Assembly (NCBI RefSeq): GCF_900215145.1
Contig: NZ_OBDO01000001.1
Span: forward strand, 186,001-250,000
DNA: 64,000 bases
Source: Geodermatophilus sabuli
GTDB taxonomy: Bacteria; Actinomycetota; Actinomycetes; Mycobacteriales; Geodermatophilaceae
Direction of reading: 5' to 3'
A program made the translations under genes and the position numbers. The notes under the pieces are model-generated. The model had not been told where the DNA came from, searched no databases, and was given only the letters and a program-made list of their open reading frames with translations. This document shows, piece by piece, positions 38,482 through 47,205 of this stretch. Numbering within the stretch: position 1 is the first letter of the stretch; the number at the start of each line of letters is the position of its first letter.

Positions 38482-39558
38482 TCACCGGAGGTCACGGGCG
38501 ACCGTCAGGAGCTCCTCGGCGCTCAGCGACCCGGCGACGCCGGTGACCACACCGTCCTCGACCCACATCACGGCGGCGAACAGCCCGTCGCGGGAGGTGA
38601 GCACCGTCGCGTCGGCGCCGTCGACGTCGGCCGACGAGCTGGTCACCAGCTCGGCGGGCACGGGCAGCGGCAGCGTCGAGGCGTCGGCGGAGAGCTCGCG
38701 CAGCTGGTCGGCGAGACCGTCGGGCAGGCCCGGGAGGGACAGCAGGTAGTCGCGCACCACCTCGTACGGCACGCCGGAGGAGTACACCTGCGGCGCGACC
38801 ACGCGGGCCACGACCAGGGTCGGCGCACCGGTGGGCTGCGACCAGACCGCCGCGACCCCGGGGCCGGCCTGCAGCCGGAGGGCGGCGCCGTCCACCCCGG
38901 CGGGCGGAGGCGGCAGGACCTCTCCCTCGGCGGCCGCGGCCTGCGCGGCCTTCGCAGCCGAGAAGGTGAACGTCGCGCTCACGACGTCGGCCGCCTGGTA
39001 GGTCGGTTCCCCGGTCACGCCCTCGGGCAGCTCGGCGACCCCGGGGACGGTCAGGCCGGTCCGCTCGTACGCGGCCGCGGCGTCGGCCACCTGCTCCGTG
39101 CCGGGCTCCTGCGGGACGTCGAGGTCGCCGTAGGCGGAGAGGTCGGGCAGCTGGACCAGCTCGGTCGAGGTCAGCTCCACCGGGTCGACGCGTTCGGTCT
39201 GGAAGATCGGCAGCCAGTCGTTGGCCGCCGCCACCCCGGCCCCGCCGACCAGGACGGCCGCGCTGACGACGGCGACCGCCGGGCGGCGCACCGCCGTCCG
39301 CCACGAGCGGCGCGAGCGCGGGCTCGACTGTCGCCGTCCGGCCACCTCGGTGGCCGTCAGCCGGGCCCAGGCCGCGTCCAGGTCGATCCCGTCGGCCGCG
39401 GGGGCGAGGGCGGAGTCGACGAGCCGGGCGTCCGCGCGGATCTCCTCCAGCGCCTGCAGGCAGGTGGGGCACGAGGCGACGTGCGCGCGGTCGGCGTCGG
39501 TCACGCCGGCGGGCTCGTCGACGAGCCGGCGGAGGTCGCCCTCAGTCGGATGACGCAT
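38482..39558 (-). CDS. Zinc-finger anti-sigma factor, single-pass membrane
   Basis: 358 residues. HVASCPTC near residue 26 is the H-x3-C-x2-C zinc motif of ZAS anti-sigma domains. A membrane segment (VAVVSAAVLVGGAGVAAA) lies at about 93-110. The outer 240 residues (QAADVVSATFTFSAAKAA...) form an uncharacterised sensor domain. The start overlaps the sigma gene end by 17 bp. It would hold the sigma factor at the membrane until an envelope signal releases it. Confidence 0.9.
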   Translation of the reverse strand: MRHPTEGDLRRLVDEPAGVTDADRAHVASCPTCLQALEEIRADARLVDSALAPAADGIDLDAAWARLTATEVAGRRQSSPRSRRSWRTAVRRPAVAVVSAAVLVGGAGVAAANDWLPIFQTERVDPVELTSTELVQLPDLSAYGDLDVPQEPGTEQVADAAAAYERTGLTVPGVAELPEGVTGEPTYQAADVVSATFTFSAAKAAQAAAAEGEVLPPPPAGVDGAALRLQAGPGVAAVWSQPTGAPTLVVARVVAPQVYSSGVPYEVVRDYLLSLPGLPDGLADQLRELSADASTLPLPVPAELVTSSSADVDGADATVLTSRDGLFAAVMWVEDGVVTGVAGSLSAEELLTVARDLR

Positions 39559-40165
39559 GACGGTTCAACTCCTTGCGAAGGGCGGACTCGGCGCGCCGCA
39601 CGGTCGTGCCGACGCTGCCGGGGGACATGTCGAGGGCCGTCGCCACCTCGGTGTAGCTCAGCCCGCTGTGCCGGAGGACGAGGGCGACGGCCTGTTTCTT
39701 CGGGAGCCGGCCGAGGGCGGCCCGCACCCGGCTGCGTTCCTCGCGGGTGACGACGGCGTCGGCCACGTCCGGTTCGACCGGGGGGACCGCGGCGAGGGAC
39801 TCCTCGCGGGCGGTGCGCCGGCGGCCGGTGCGGAGGTGGTTGAGCGCGGTGTGGGCGGCGGCCACCGACAGCCAGCCGGGGGCCTCGCCGGCGGGCACCG
39901 ACGACCGGCCGAAGGCGAGGAACACCTCCTGCGCGACGTCCTCCGCCTCGTCCCGCGACCCGAGCACCCGGGCGGCCACGCCGACGACCCGGGCGTAGTC
40001 GCGGCGGAACACCTCACCGAGGTCGTCCCGGACGGCTCCGTGCGCCGCTGCCCCCGCCACCGCCACGCCCTTCCTCCCGGCCCGGACCGGCGCCCGCCCC
40101 GGGACCGTCCCGGGAGCCGGGACGGCCGCCGCGGCTGTCGGTGGTCCGTGCCGAACGAGGTCCAT
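39542..40165 (-). CDS. ECF-family RNA polymerase sigma factor
   Basis: 207 residues from the ATG at 40165. Region 2 is FRRDYARVVGVAARVLGSRDEAEDVAQEVFLAFGR, and region 4 is LGRLPKKQAVALVLRHSGLSYTEVATALDMSPGSVGTTVRRAESAL. The first 45 residues are an Ala/Pro-rich extension before region 2. It leads the operon sigma, anti-sigma, ABC ATPase, permease, so the transporter is probably in its regulon and it probably drives its own operon. Confidence 0.92.
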   Translation of the reverse strand: MDLVRHGPPTAAAAVPAPGTVPGRAPVRAGRKGVAVAGAAAHGAVRDDLGEVFRRDYARVVGVAARVLGSRDEAEDVAQEVFLAFGRSSVPAGEAPGWLSVAAAHTALNHLRTGRRRTAREESLAAVPPVEPDVADAVVTREERSRVRAALGRLPKKQAVALVLRHSGLSYTEVATALDMSPGSVGTTVRRAESALRKELNRHASSD

Positions 40166-40272
40166 GTCCGTAGAGCACCGCCGGGGGCAGCAATGTGACA
40201 CCGGGTCGCAGTGTGCGCGACCACGGGACGACCGTGTGCCGCCCTGCACCGGCTGGGGTGCGGCGGGAGGGG

Positions 40273-40785
40273 TCAGGCGCGGCCCGCCGGGCGGCCGGCC
40301 GCGTCGACGTAGCGGCCGCGGTGCCGCAGCAGCGGGGCGGCCGACGCCTCGCCCGGCAGCACCTCCTCGACGCCGAGCAGCGCGAGGACGTGGTCCCCGG
40401 CCTCGACCACCCGCACGAGGCGGCAGTCGAGGGCGACCAGCCCACCGCTGAGCACGATCGCCCCGCTGCCGGAGGCGCGCGTCCAGCGCACCGCCTCCAG
40501 CAGGTGCCGGGCGCTGGGCCGGCCCGCCGAGGAGAACCGTGACGCCACGATCGCGTGCTCGGCGGCCAGCACGGTCAGCGCGCAGGAGCCGACCTCCTCG
40601 AGCACCTCCGCGGGGTAGCCGTCGGCGGTCAGCCCGACGGCGACCAGCGGGGGCTCGGCCGACGCGCTCATCACCGAGGTGACGGTGGTCCCGACGTCGT
40701 CGATGCCGTCGCGCACGGTCAGCAGGCACACCCCGGCGGCGTACTGGCGGAGGGCCTCGGCGAAGGCGGCGGCGTCGACCGGCAT
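40273..40785 (-). CDS. Flavin reductase-like protein
   Basis: 170 residues. It has the FMN-binding split barrel: RQYAAGVCLLTVRDG, GTTVTSVMSASAEPPLVAVGL and FSSAGRPSARHLLEAV match DIM6/NTAB flavin reductases, which supply FMNH2 or FADH2 to partner monooxygenases. No partner monooxygenase adjoins it; the LLM gene at 46096-47136 is the nearest candidate. It is divergent from the disulfide oxidoreductase. Confidence 0.88.
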   Translation of the reverse strand: MPVDAAAFAEALRQYAAGVCLLTVRDGIDDVGTTVTSVMSASAEPPLVAVGLTADGYPAEVLEEVGSCALTVLAAEHAIVASRFSSAGRPSARHLLEAVRWTRASGSGAIVLSGGLVALDCRLVRVVEAGDHVLALLGVEEVLPGEASAAPLLRHRGRYVDAAGRPAGRA

Positions 40786-40898
40786 GGCGGCCAGTCGACC
40801 ACACGGCCAGGATCGGGCGCGTGAGCGGACAGGGGCGTGAGCATCGCAGCGAGGAACGAGCGAGGAGCGGAGCGCCCCGCGGGAGCGAACCAGGGGAC

Positions 40899-42320
40899 GT
40901 GAGCGGACAGGAGCAGGAGTTCGACGTCGTCGTCCTGGGCGCGGGGTCGACGGGGGAGAACGTCGCCGACGTCGTCGTCCGGGGTGGGCTCAGCGCCGCC
41001 CTGGTCGAGGCCGAGCTGGTCGGCGGGGAGTGCTCCTACTGGGCGTGCATGCCGAGCAAGGCGCTGCTGCGCGGCACCGAGGTGCTGACCGCGGCGCGGG
41101 CGGTGGACGGCGCGCGGCAGGCGGTCACCGGTGAGCAGGACGTCGCGGCCACGCTCGCCCGCCGGGACTCCTTCACCCACGGCTGGGACGACTCCTCCCA
41201 GGCCGAGTGGGTCGACGGCGCCGGCATCGCGCTGCTCCGCGGCACCGGCCGGCTCGACGGCGAGCGCACGGTGGTCGTCACCGGCACCGGGGGGACGACG
41301 ACCCGGCTCACCGCCCGGCACGCGGTGGCCGTCTGCACCGGGTCGGAGGCCGCCGTCCCGCCGATCGAGGGGCTGCCCGGCATCGACCCGTGGACCCCGC
41401 GGGACGCCACCAGCGCCAAGGAGGCACCGGGCCGGCTGCTGGTCGTGGGCGGCGGCTACGTCGGCTGCGAGATGGCCACGGCGTGGCAGGCCCTCGGTGC
41501 CCGGGTCACCCTCGTGCAGCGCGGCGACCGGCTGCTCGAGGAGATGGAGCCCGAGGCGGGGGACGCGGTCGCCGCGGCGCTGCGCGACCGCGGCGTCGAC
41601 GTCCGGCTGCGCACCGACGTGCTCGCCGCCCGGCGGGACGGCGGCGAGGTGGTGTTGCAGTGCACCGGCGGCGAGCTGCGCGGCGACGAGGTGCTCGTGG
41701 CCGTCGGCCGGCAGGCGCGCACGGCCGACGCCGGGCTGGGCACGGTCGGCCTGACGCCGGGGGAGTACCTCGACGTGGACGACTCGCTGCAGGTGCGGGG
41801 TCTGCCGTGGCTCTACGGCGTCGGCGACGTCAACGGCCGGCGGCAGTTGACCCACATGGGCAAGTACCAGGCGCGGCAGGCCGGCGCGGCGATCGTGGCC
41901 CGTGCCCGCGGAGAGCAGGTGTCGACGGCGGACTGGTCGCCGACCGCCGCCACCGCCGACCGGCGGGCCACCCCGTCGGTGGTCTTCACCGAGCCGCAGG
42001 TGGCCAGTGTCGGGCTGACCCGCGCGCGGGCGGCGAAGGCCGGGGTGCCGCACCGGGTCGTGGTGTACCCGATCGGCAGCGTCGCCGGGGCCTCGCTGCA
42101 CGCCGACGGCTACACCGGGACGGCGGTCGCGGTGGTCGACGCCGAGCGGGAGGTGCTGCTCGGCGTCACCTTCGTGGGGCCGGGTGTGGCCGAGCTGCTG
42201 CACGCCGCGACCGTCGCGGTGGTCGGCGAGGTGCCGATCGCGCGGCTGTGGCACGCCGTCCCCGCCTACCCGACGATGAGCGAGATCTGGTTGCGGTTGC
42301 TGGAGACCTACCGCGGGTGA
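40899..42320 (+). CDS. FAD-dependent pyridine nucleotide-disulfide oxidoreductase
   Basis: 473 residues from the GTG at 40899. An in-frame GTG at 40821 is possible, but the 78 bp between them carry a repeat. FAD-binding GAGSTGENVA and the redox pair in GGECSYWACMPSK (Cys-x4-Cys) place it beside lipoamide dehydrogenase and mercuric reductase. VVGGGYVGCEMA binds NAD(P)H, and the C-terminal HAVPAYPTMSE holds the His base. No mercury-binding Cys pair is present. The substrate may be mycothione, lipoamide or a quinone; it cannot be told from sequence. Confidence 0.88.
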   Translation: MSGQEQEFDVVVLGAGSTGENVADVVVRGGLSAALVEAELVGGECSYWACMPSKALLRGTEVLTAARAVDGARQAVTGEQDVAATLARRDSFTHGWDDSSQAEWVDGAGIALLRGTGRLDGERTVVVTGTGGTTTRLTARHAVAVCTGSEAAVPPIEGLPGIDPWTPRDATSAKEAPGRLLVVGGGYVGCEMATAWQALGARVTLVQRGDRLLEEMEPEAGDAVAAALRDRGVDVRLRTDVLAARRDGGEVVLQCTGGELRGDEVLVAVGRQARTADAGLGTVGLTPGEYLDVDDSLQVRGLPWLYGVGDVNGRRQLTHMGKYQARQAGAAIVARARGEQVSTADWSPTAATADRRATPSVVFTEPQVASVGLTRARAAKAGVPHRVVVYPIGSVAGASLHADGYTGTAVAVVDAEREVLLGVTFVGPGVAELLHAATVAVVGEVPIARLWHAVPAYPTMSEIWLRLLETYRG

Positions 42321-42330
42321 GGCGGTGGGC

Positions 42331-42858
42331 TCAGCCGCGGTCGAGCAGCAGCAGGCTGTAGGCGGCCAGGCTCGGGCCGTCGGTGAAGCGGCCGTCGCGC
42401 ACCCGCGCCCGCAGCTCCGCCTCCGGGACGAAGGCACAGCGCATGTCGGCCTCGGTGGCCTCCCGCGCGGTCGGGCCCGGGGTCAGGTCGGTGGCCAGCC
42501 AGACGTCGAACTCCTGCGGGGACAGCCCCGGCGCGAGGTCCAGGCGGCCGAGGTGACGCAGCGACCCGGCCCGCAGCCCCGTCTCCTCGGCCAGCTCCGC
42601 CCGGGCCAGCTCCTCGGCGGTGCCGGAGGCTCCGTGCGACCAGGTGCCCTGCGGGAACTCCCAGGCCCGCCGGCCGACCGGGTGGCGGAACTGCTCGACC
42701 AGCCAGAACCCGTCGCGCTCGGCGGGGAGCACCACCGCGAAGTGCGGCTTCTCCACGACGCCGTAGACGCCCCTGGACCCGTCCGCCCGCTCGACCTCGT
42801 CCTCCCGCACCCGGATCCACGGGTTGCGGTAGACCTCCCGGCTGCTCGTCGTGCGCAT
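42331..42858 (-). CDS. Nudix hydrolase (ADP-ribose pyrophosphatase type)
   Basis: 175 residues from the ATG at 42858. The Nudix box reads GTWSHGASGTAEELARAELAEETGL, with the metal-binding EE pair and an Ala in place of the Arg of the REUXEE form, as in many ADPRase relatives. VVEKPHFAVVLPAERDGFWLVEQFRHPVG before it fits that subfamily. It would hydrolyse ADP-ribose or related sugar nucleotides. It is convergent with the oxidoreductase gene. Confidence 0.9.
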   Translation of the reverse strand: MRTTSSREVYRNPWIRVREDEVERADGSRGVYGVVEKPHFAVVLPAERDGFWLVEQFRHPVGRRAWEFPQGTWSHGASGTAEELARAELAEETGLRAGSLRHLGRLDLAPGLSPQEFDVWLATDLTPGPTAREATEADMRCAFVPEAELRARVRDGRFTDGPSLAAYSLLLLDRG

Positions 42859-43085
42859 GCGGCCATCCTGCAGGGGCCGGCCCCGTCCCGGGTCTGCGCA
42901 GGGTGGGGGACGGGTCCGGCTGGGCCGCAGCGCCTCCGCCCAGGCGCGGGAGGAGATCGTCAGGGTCGCCGCGACGTCGGTGCGCATGCACCCCTGGTGG
43001 CGTCGGCGCAGGTGGGGCGCCCTGTGTGGGGCCTCACCACGGCCGTGGTCGCCGGTCGATCGGGCGCCGTGCTGGAGTGGACGCC

Positions 43086-43880
43086 GTGCAGCTCGAGCCC
43101 TCCCGTACCTCCTGGCGCCGCTACGTCGCCCTCGGCGACTCCTTCACCGAGGGGCTCAGCGACCCCGACCCGCAGCGGCCGGGGGAGTACCGCGGCTGGG
43201 CCGACCGGCTGGCCGAGCACCTGGCGGCCGCGGCCGACGGCGAGGTGGAGTACGCCAACCTCGCCGTCCGGGGGCGGCTGCTGCCGCAGGTGGTCGCGGA
43301 GCAGGTGCCGGTGGCGCTGGACGCGCGGCCGGACCTGGTGAGCCTGGTGGCCGGCGGCAACGACCTGCTGCGTCCGGGCGCCGACCCCGACCGGCTGGCC
43401 GCCGTGCTGGAGGACGCGGTCGTGCGCCTCCGGGCCACCGGTGCCGACGTGCTGCTGGCCACCGGCGTCGACCCGCGCCAGACGCCGATCGTCCGCCGCA
43501 CCCGGGGGCGGGTGGCGGTGTTCAACGCCTCGCTGTGGTCGATCGCGGCCCGGCACGGCGCCGTCGTCCTCGACCAGTGGGGCGCCGGCTGGGTCCAGGA
43601 CTGGCGCATGTGGGACAGCGACCGCATCCACCTCACCGACGAGGGGCACCGCCGGACGGCGCTGGCCGCCGCCACCGCGCTCGGCCTGCCGGTCGGCGAC
43701 GACTGGCGGCAGCCGCTGGCCCCCCAGCCGCCGCGGGCCCTGCGGGCGGCGCTGGCCGAGGAGGCGGCGTGGGTGCGCGGCTTCGTCGCCCCGTGGGTCG
43801 CCCGCCGTCTGCGCGGCCGCTCCTCGGGGGACGGCCGCGCGGCCAAGCGGCCGGTCCCGCTGGCGCTGGCCCGAGGCTGA
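43086..43880 (+). CDS. SGNH/GDSL-family esterase
   Basis: 264 residues from a GTG at 43086 with CTGGAG eight bases upstream; a GTG at 43077 is in frame. Block I is YVALGDSFTEGL (nucleophile Ser), block III is VAGGNDLLRP, and block V is DRIHLTDEGHR (Asp and His). There is no signal peptide, so it is likely a cytoplasmic lipase or esterase. The C-terminus is basic (VARRLRGRSSGDGRAAKRP). The substrate is unknown. Confidence 0.9.
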   Translation: MQLEPSRTSWRRYVALGDSFTEGLSDPDPQRPGEYRGWADRLAEHLAAAADGEVEYANLAVRGRLLPQVVAEQVPVALDARPDLVSLVAGGNDLLRPGADPDRLAAVLEDAVVRLRATGADVLLATGVDPRQTPIVRRTRGRVAVFNASLWSIAARHGAVVLDQWGAGWVQDWRMWDSDRIHLTDEGHRRTALAAATALGLPVGDDWRQPLAPQPPRALRAALAEEAAWVRGFVAPWVARRLRGRSSGDGRAAKRPVPLALARG

Positions 43881-43882
43881 GA

Positions 43883-45913
43883 TCAGGCCCGGTCGTCGTC
43901 CTCGTCGTCGTCCTCGCCGGCAGCGTCGTCCTCGGCGCGGGTGGCCTCGGCGCGGGTGGCCTCGGCCTCCGGGCCGCGGACCAGCCGCAGCGCCGGGCCG
44001 GACGGCGGGCCGGACGGCGGGCCGACGTCCGGAGCCGGGTCGGCGTACTCCATCTCCTCCACCACCAGGGCGTGCTCGGCGGCCAGGACGTCCTCCACGG
44101 TGACCGTGCCGGGCGGCATGGTCCCGGCCAGCTCGACGTCCTCGGTGGTCGGGGCGGGGCCGGGCAGCGGCGCGGGCCGGCCGAAGGCGTATCCCTGGGC
44201 CATCTCGCAGCCGTGCTCACGCAGCCAGTCGGCCTGGTCGAGGTCCTCGATGCCCTCTGCGATGACCTGCAGGCCCATGCCCAGGCCGAGCTGCACCAGG
44301 CCCTGGACCAGCGCCGCGGTGGAGGGCTCGGTGACCACGTCGGCGACGAAGGTGCGGTCGATCTTCACCGTGTGGATGGGCAGCCGGTGCAGCGCGGTGA
44401 TCGCCGAGTAGCCGGTGCCGAAGTCGTCCAGCGCCAGGGTGACGCCGGCGTCGGTCACCTCCGACACCGCCTGCAGGGTGGCTTCGGCGGCGAACAGCGC
44501 CGTCGACTCGGTGATCTCCAGCTCCAGCCGCTCCGGCGGCAGGCCGGACTCGGCCAGGGCGTCGGTCACCAGCTCGGCGAAGCCGGGTTCGGCCAGGTGC
44601 CGGGCGGAGATGTTGACGTGCACGCGCAGGCCGGCCGGCCAGGTGGCGGCGTCCACGCAGGCGCGGCGCAGCACCCACGCGCCGAGCTTGGAGGTCAGCC
44701 GGTTGTCCTCGGCGGCGGCCATGAACGCAGCCGGCGGCAGCAGCCCGCGGGTGGGGTGCTGCCAGCGGATGAGCGCTTCGTAACCGAGCAGCGTCTCGTC
44801 GGCCAGGGCCACGATCGGCTGGTAGAACAGCCGCAGCTCGTCGGAGTCCAGGGCGTGCCGCAGATCGGTCTCCAGCTGGAGCTGGTCGACCTCGCTGTCG
44901 CTGAGCACGCCGTCGTGCACCTCGATGCGGGCGCGGCTGCCGTCGGCCTTCGCCCGCGCGAGCGCGTTGTGTGCCTGCCGCAGCAGGTCGTCCGGGGCGA
45001 CGTCGTTGCCGAGGGTCAGGCCCACGCTGGCCGACAGCACGATCTCGCGGTCGCCGATGAGGAAGGGGTCGTCGAGCACCGACAGCAGGCGGTCGGCCAG
45101 CGCGCGCAGCCCGTCGAGGTCCTCGACGTCCTCGGCGAGGATGAGGAACTCGTCGGCACCCAGGCGCACGGCGGTGTCCTCCATGCGGGTGCTCCAGCGC
45201 AGCCGGTCGGCGACCTGGGTGAGCAGCTGGTCGCCGGCCTCGTGACCCAGGACGTCGTTGACCGCCTGGAACCGGTCGAGGTCCAGGTGCACCAGGCCGA
45301 CCTGCAGGCCGCGGCGGCGGGAGAGGGCCAGCGCGTGGTTGAGGCGCTCGCCCAGGGCCCGGCGGTTGGGCAGGCCGGTCAGCGGGTCGGTGTAGGCGCG
45401 GCGGACGAGGTCCTCCTCCGCCCGGCGGCGGTCGGTGACGTCGACCAGCGACAGGACGACGAACTGCGGCGCGCCGGTGCTGGTGTGGATGACCTCGTGG
45501 GACTGCATCGCCCACAGCTCGCTGTTGTCGGTCCGGCGCAGCCGGCGCTCGCCGTCCAGCCGCAGCCACGGGTCCAGCGGGCCCTCGGGGGCCGGCGGCA
45601 GGTCCGGGACCGGTGCCTCGTCGGGGTGGGCGAGCAGGTCGACGTGCCGGCCGACGAGTTCCTCGGCGGTGCGCCCGGTCATCGAGCACAGCGCCTCGTT
45701 GACCACGAGGAGGTGCCCGTCGAGGTCGACGAGGGCCTTCGGGATCGGCGCGGCGAGGAACAGGGCGCGGAAGAGCTGGCCGCGGTCGGCGAGCAGCGTG
45801 TCGATGGCGCGGAGCCGCGAGCCGGTGGCGGCGCCGGGGGTCCCCGCCCGGGGCCGCGGTACGTCGGGGGCGCTCAGGTTCACCGGTCCAGGGTGAGGGA
45901 CCGATGCCGTCAA
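43883..45913 (-). CDS. PAS-GGDEF-EAL protein, probable c-di-GMP phosphodiesterase
   Basis: 676 residues. A PAS domain (about 50-170) is followed by a GGDEF domain whose signature is GADEF (RLGADEFLIL), so cyclase activity is doubtful and GTP-binding regulation is more likely. The EAL domain (about 355-600) keeps YEALIRW, ITES, DDFGTGYSAI and KIDRTF. The tail is low complexity: GPPSGPPSG, EATRAEATRAE and an acidic GEDDDEDDDRA, with matching tandem DNA repeats at about 43935-43970 and 44000-44025. It is cytoplasmic. Confidence 0.9.
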   Translation of the reverse strand: MTASVPHPGPVNLSAPDVPRPRAGTPGAATGSRLRAIDTLLADRGQLFRALFLAAPIPKALVDLDGHLLVVNEALCSMTGRTAEELVGRHVDLLAHPDEAPVPDLPPAPEGPLDPWLRLDGERRLRRTDNSELWAMQSHEVIHTSTGAPQFVVLSLVDVTDRRRAEEDLVRRAYTDPLTGLPNRRALGERLNHALALSRRRGLQVGLVHLDLDRFQAVNDVLGHEAGDQLLTQVADRLRWSTRMEDTAVRLGADEFLILAEDVEDLDGLRALADRLLSVLDDPFLIGDREIVLSASVGLTLGNDVAPDDLLRQAHNALARAKADGSRARIEVHDGVLSDSEVDQLQLETDLRHALDSDELRLFYQPIVALADETLLGYEALIRWQHPTRGLLPPAAFMAAAEDNRLTSKLGAWVLRRACVDAATWPAGLRVHVNISARHLAEPGFAELVTDALAESGLPPERLELEITESTALFAAEATLQAVSEVTDAGVTLALDDFGTGYSAITALHRLPIHTVKIDRTFVADVVTEPSTAALVQGLVQLGLGMGLQVIAEGIEDLDQADWLREHGCEMAQGYAFGRPAPLPGPAPTTEDVELAGTMPPGTVTVEDVLAAEHALVVEEMEYADPAPDVGPPSGPPSGPALRLVRGPEAEATRAEATRAEDDAAGEDDDEDDDRA

Positions 45914-46095
45914 GTGACGGAACCTCTCATCGGAGAGTCGTGGTCAACCGAACACGTTGAGTGATGACGAGGGACGGTGGCGGCACACGTGACGCATGGG
46001 GCGCCAGTGTGGCCGTCGTCCCCCGCCGGGGGGCTCCGGGAACACCGGACGCCGCCGGTGCGCTGCCCTCCACGGACGACGAGAGAGGTGGAGCA

Positions 46096-47136
46096 GTGGA
46101 CGGCTCTCCGAAGCGGATCGGTTTCCTGTCCTTCGGGCACTGGCAGCCGGTCCCCGGATCACAGGTGCGCACCGGCCGCGACGCGCTGGTGCAGAGCATG
46201 GAACTGGCGGTCGCCGCCGAGGAGCTCGGCGTGGACGGTGCCTTCGTGCGCGTGCACCACTTCGCCCGGCAGCTGGCCTCCCCGTTCCCCCTGCTGGCCG
46301 CCATGGCCGCGCGGACCTCCCGGATCGAGATCGGCACCGGGGTCGTCGACATGCGGTACGAGAACCCGCTGTACATGGCCGAGGAGGCCGCCGCGACCGA
46401 CCTGCTCGCCGACGGCCGGCTGCAGCTCGGCATCAGCCGGGGGTCACCCGAGACGGCGCTGCGCGGCTCGGAGGCCTTCGGGTACATCCCCGCCGAGGGC
46501 ACCTCGGACGCCGACTTCGCCCGGCAGAAGACCGCGCTGTTCCTCGCCGCGATCTCCGGTCAGCCGGTGGTGGACGCCGACCCGCAGATGACCGGCGGGA
46601 TGACCGGCCGGCTGGCGGTCCAGCCGCAGTCGCCGGGCCTGGCCGAGCGCATCTGGTGGGGGTCGGGGACCCGCGCGACCGCCGAGTGGACGGCGCGGCA
46701 GGGCATGAACCTGATGAGCTCCACCCTGCTGGTCGAGGACACCGGCGTGCCGTTCGACGAGCTGCAGGCCGAGCAGATCGCCCGCTACCGGGCGACCTGG
46801 GCCGACGCGGGCTGGGAGCGGACGCCGCGGGTGTCGGTCAGCCGCAGCGTGATGCCGATCGTCACCGACCTGGACCGGCAGTACTTCGGTGAGCGGTCCG
46901 GCGACGACCAGGTCGGCCTGCTCGAGGGCGTGCGGGCCCGCTTCGGGAAGAGCTACGTCGGCGAGCCTGACCAGCTGGCCGAGGAGCTGGCCAAGGACGC
47001 CGCCGTCCGCGAGGCCGACACCCTGCTGCTGACCGTGCCCAACATGCTCGGCGTGGACTACAACGCCCGCCTGCTGGAGACGGTCGTCCGCCACGTGGCC
47101 CCCGCCATCGGCTGGGTGCCTCCCGCCGAGCGCTGA
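46096..47136 (+). CDS. LLM-class flavin- or F420-dependent oxidoreductase
   Basis: 346 residues from a GTG at 46096 with GAGAGGTGGAG just upstream. The luciferase-like TIM barrel is seen in IGFLSFGHW, EELGVDGAFVRVHHFARQ, ARTSRIEIGTGVVDMRYENP and LLADGRLQLGISRGSPE. Its cofactor may be FMN or F420; fbiC lies in the same window, but the family alone does not settle this. It could act on aldehydes or aromatic compounds. It is divergent from the PAS-GGDEF-EAL gene. Confidence 0.88.
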   Translation: MDGSPKRIGFLSFGHWQPVPGSQVRTGRDALVQSMELAVAAEELGVDGAFVRVHHFARQLASPFPLLAAMAARTSRIEIGTGVVDMRYENPLYMAEEAAATDLLADGRLQLGISRGSPETALRGSEAFGYIPAEGTSDADFARQKTALFLAAISGQPVVDADPQMTGGMTGRLAVQPQSPGLAERIWWGSGTRATAEWTARQGMNLMSSTLLVEDTGVPFDELQAEQIARYRATWADAGWERTPRVSVSRSVMPIVTDLDRQYFGERSGDDQVGLLEGVRARFGKSYVGEPDQLAEELAKDAAVREADTLLLTVPNMLGVDYNARLLETVVRHVAPAIGWVPPAER

Positions 47137-47150
47137 CCTCCCTCCGCCGC

Positions 47151-47192
47151 ACAGGGCGGTGCCGCCGGGTCCGCCCGGCGGCACCGCCCTGT
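47151..47192. terminator. Perfect 19-bp bidirectional hairpin
   Basis: Arms 47151-47169 and 47174-47192 pair perfectly around a TCCG tetraloop between the convergent LLM and DUF4333 genes. Confidence 0.88.
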
Positions 47193-47205
47193 GTCGTCGC
47201 CGGGG

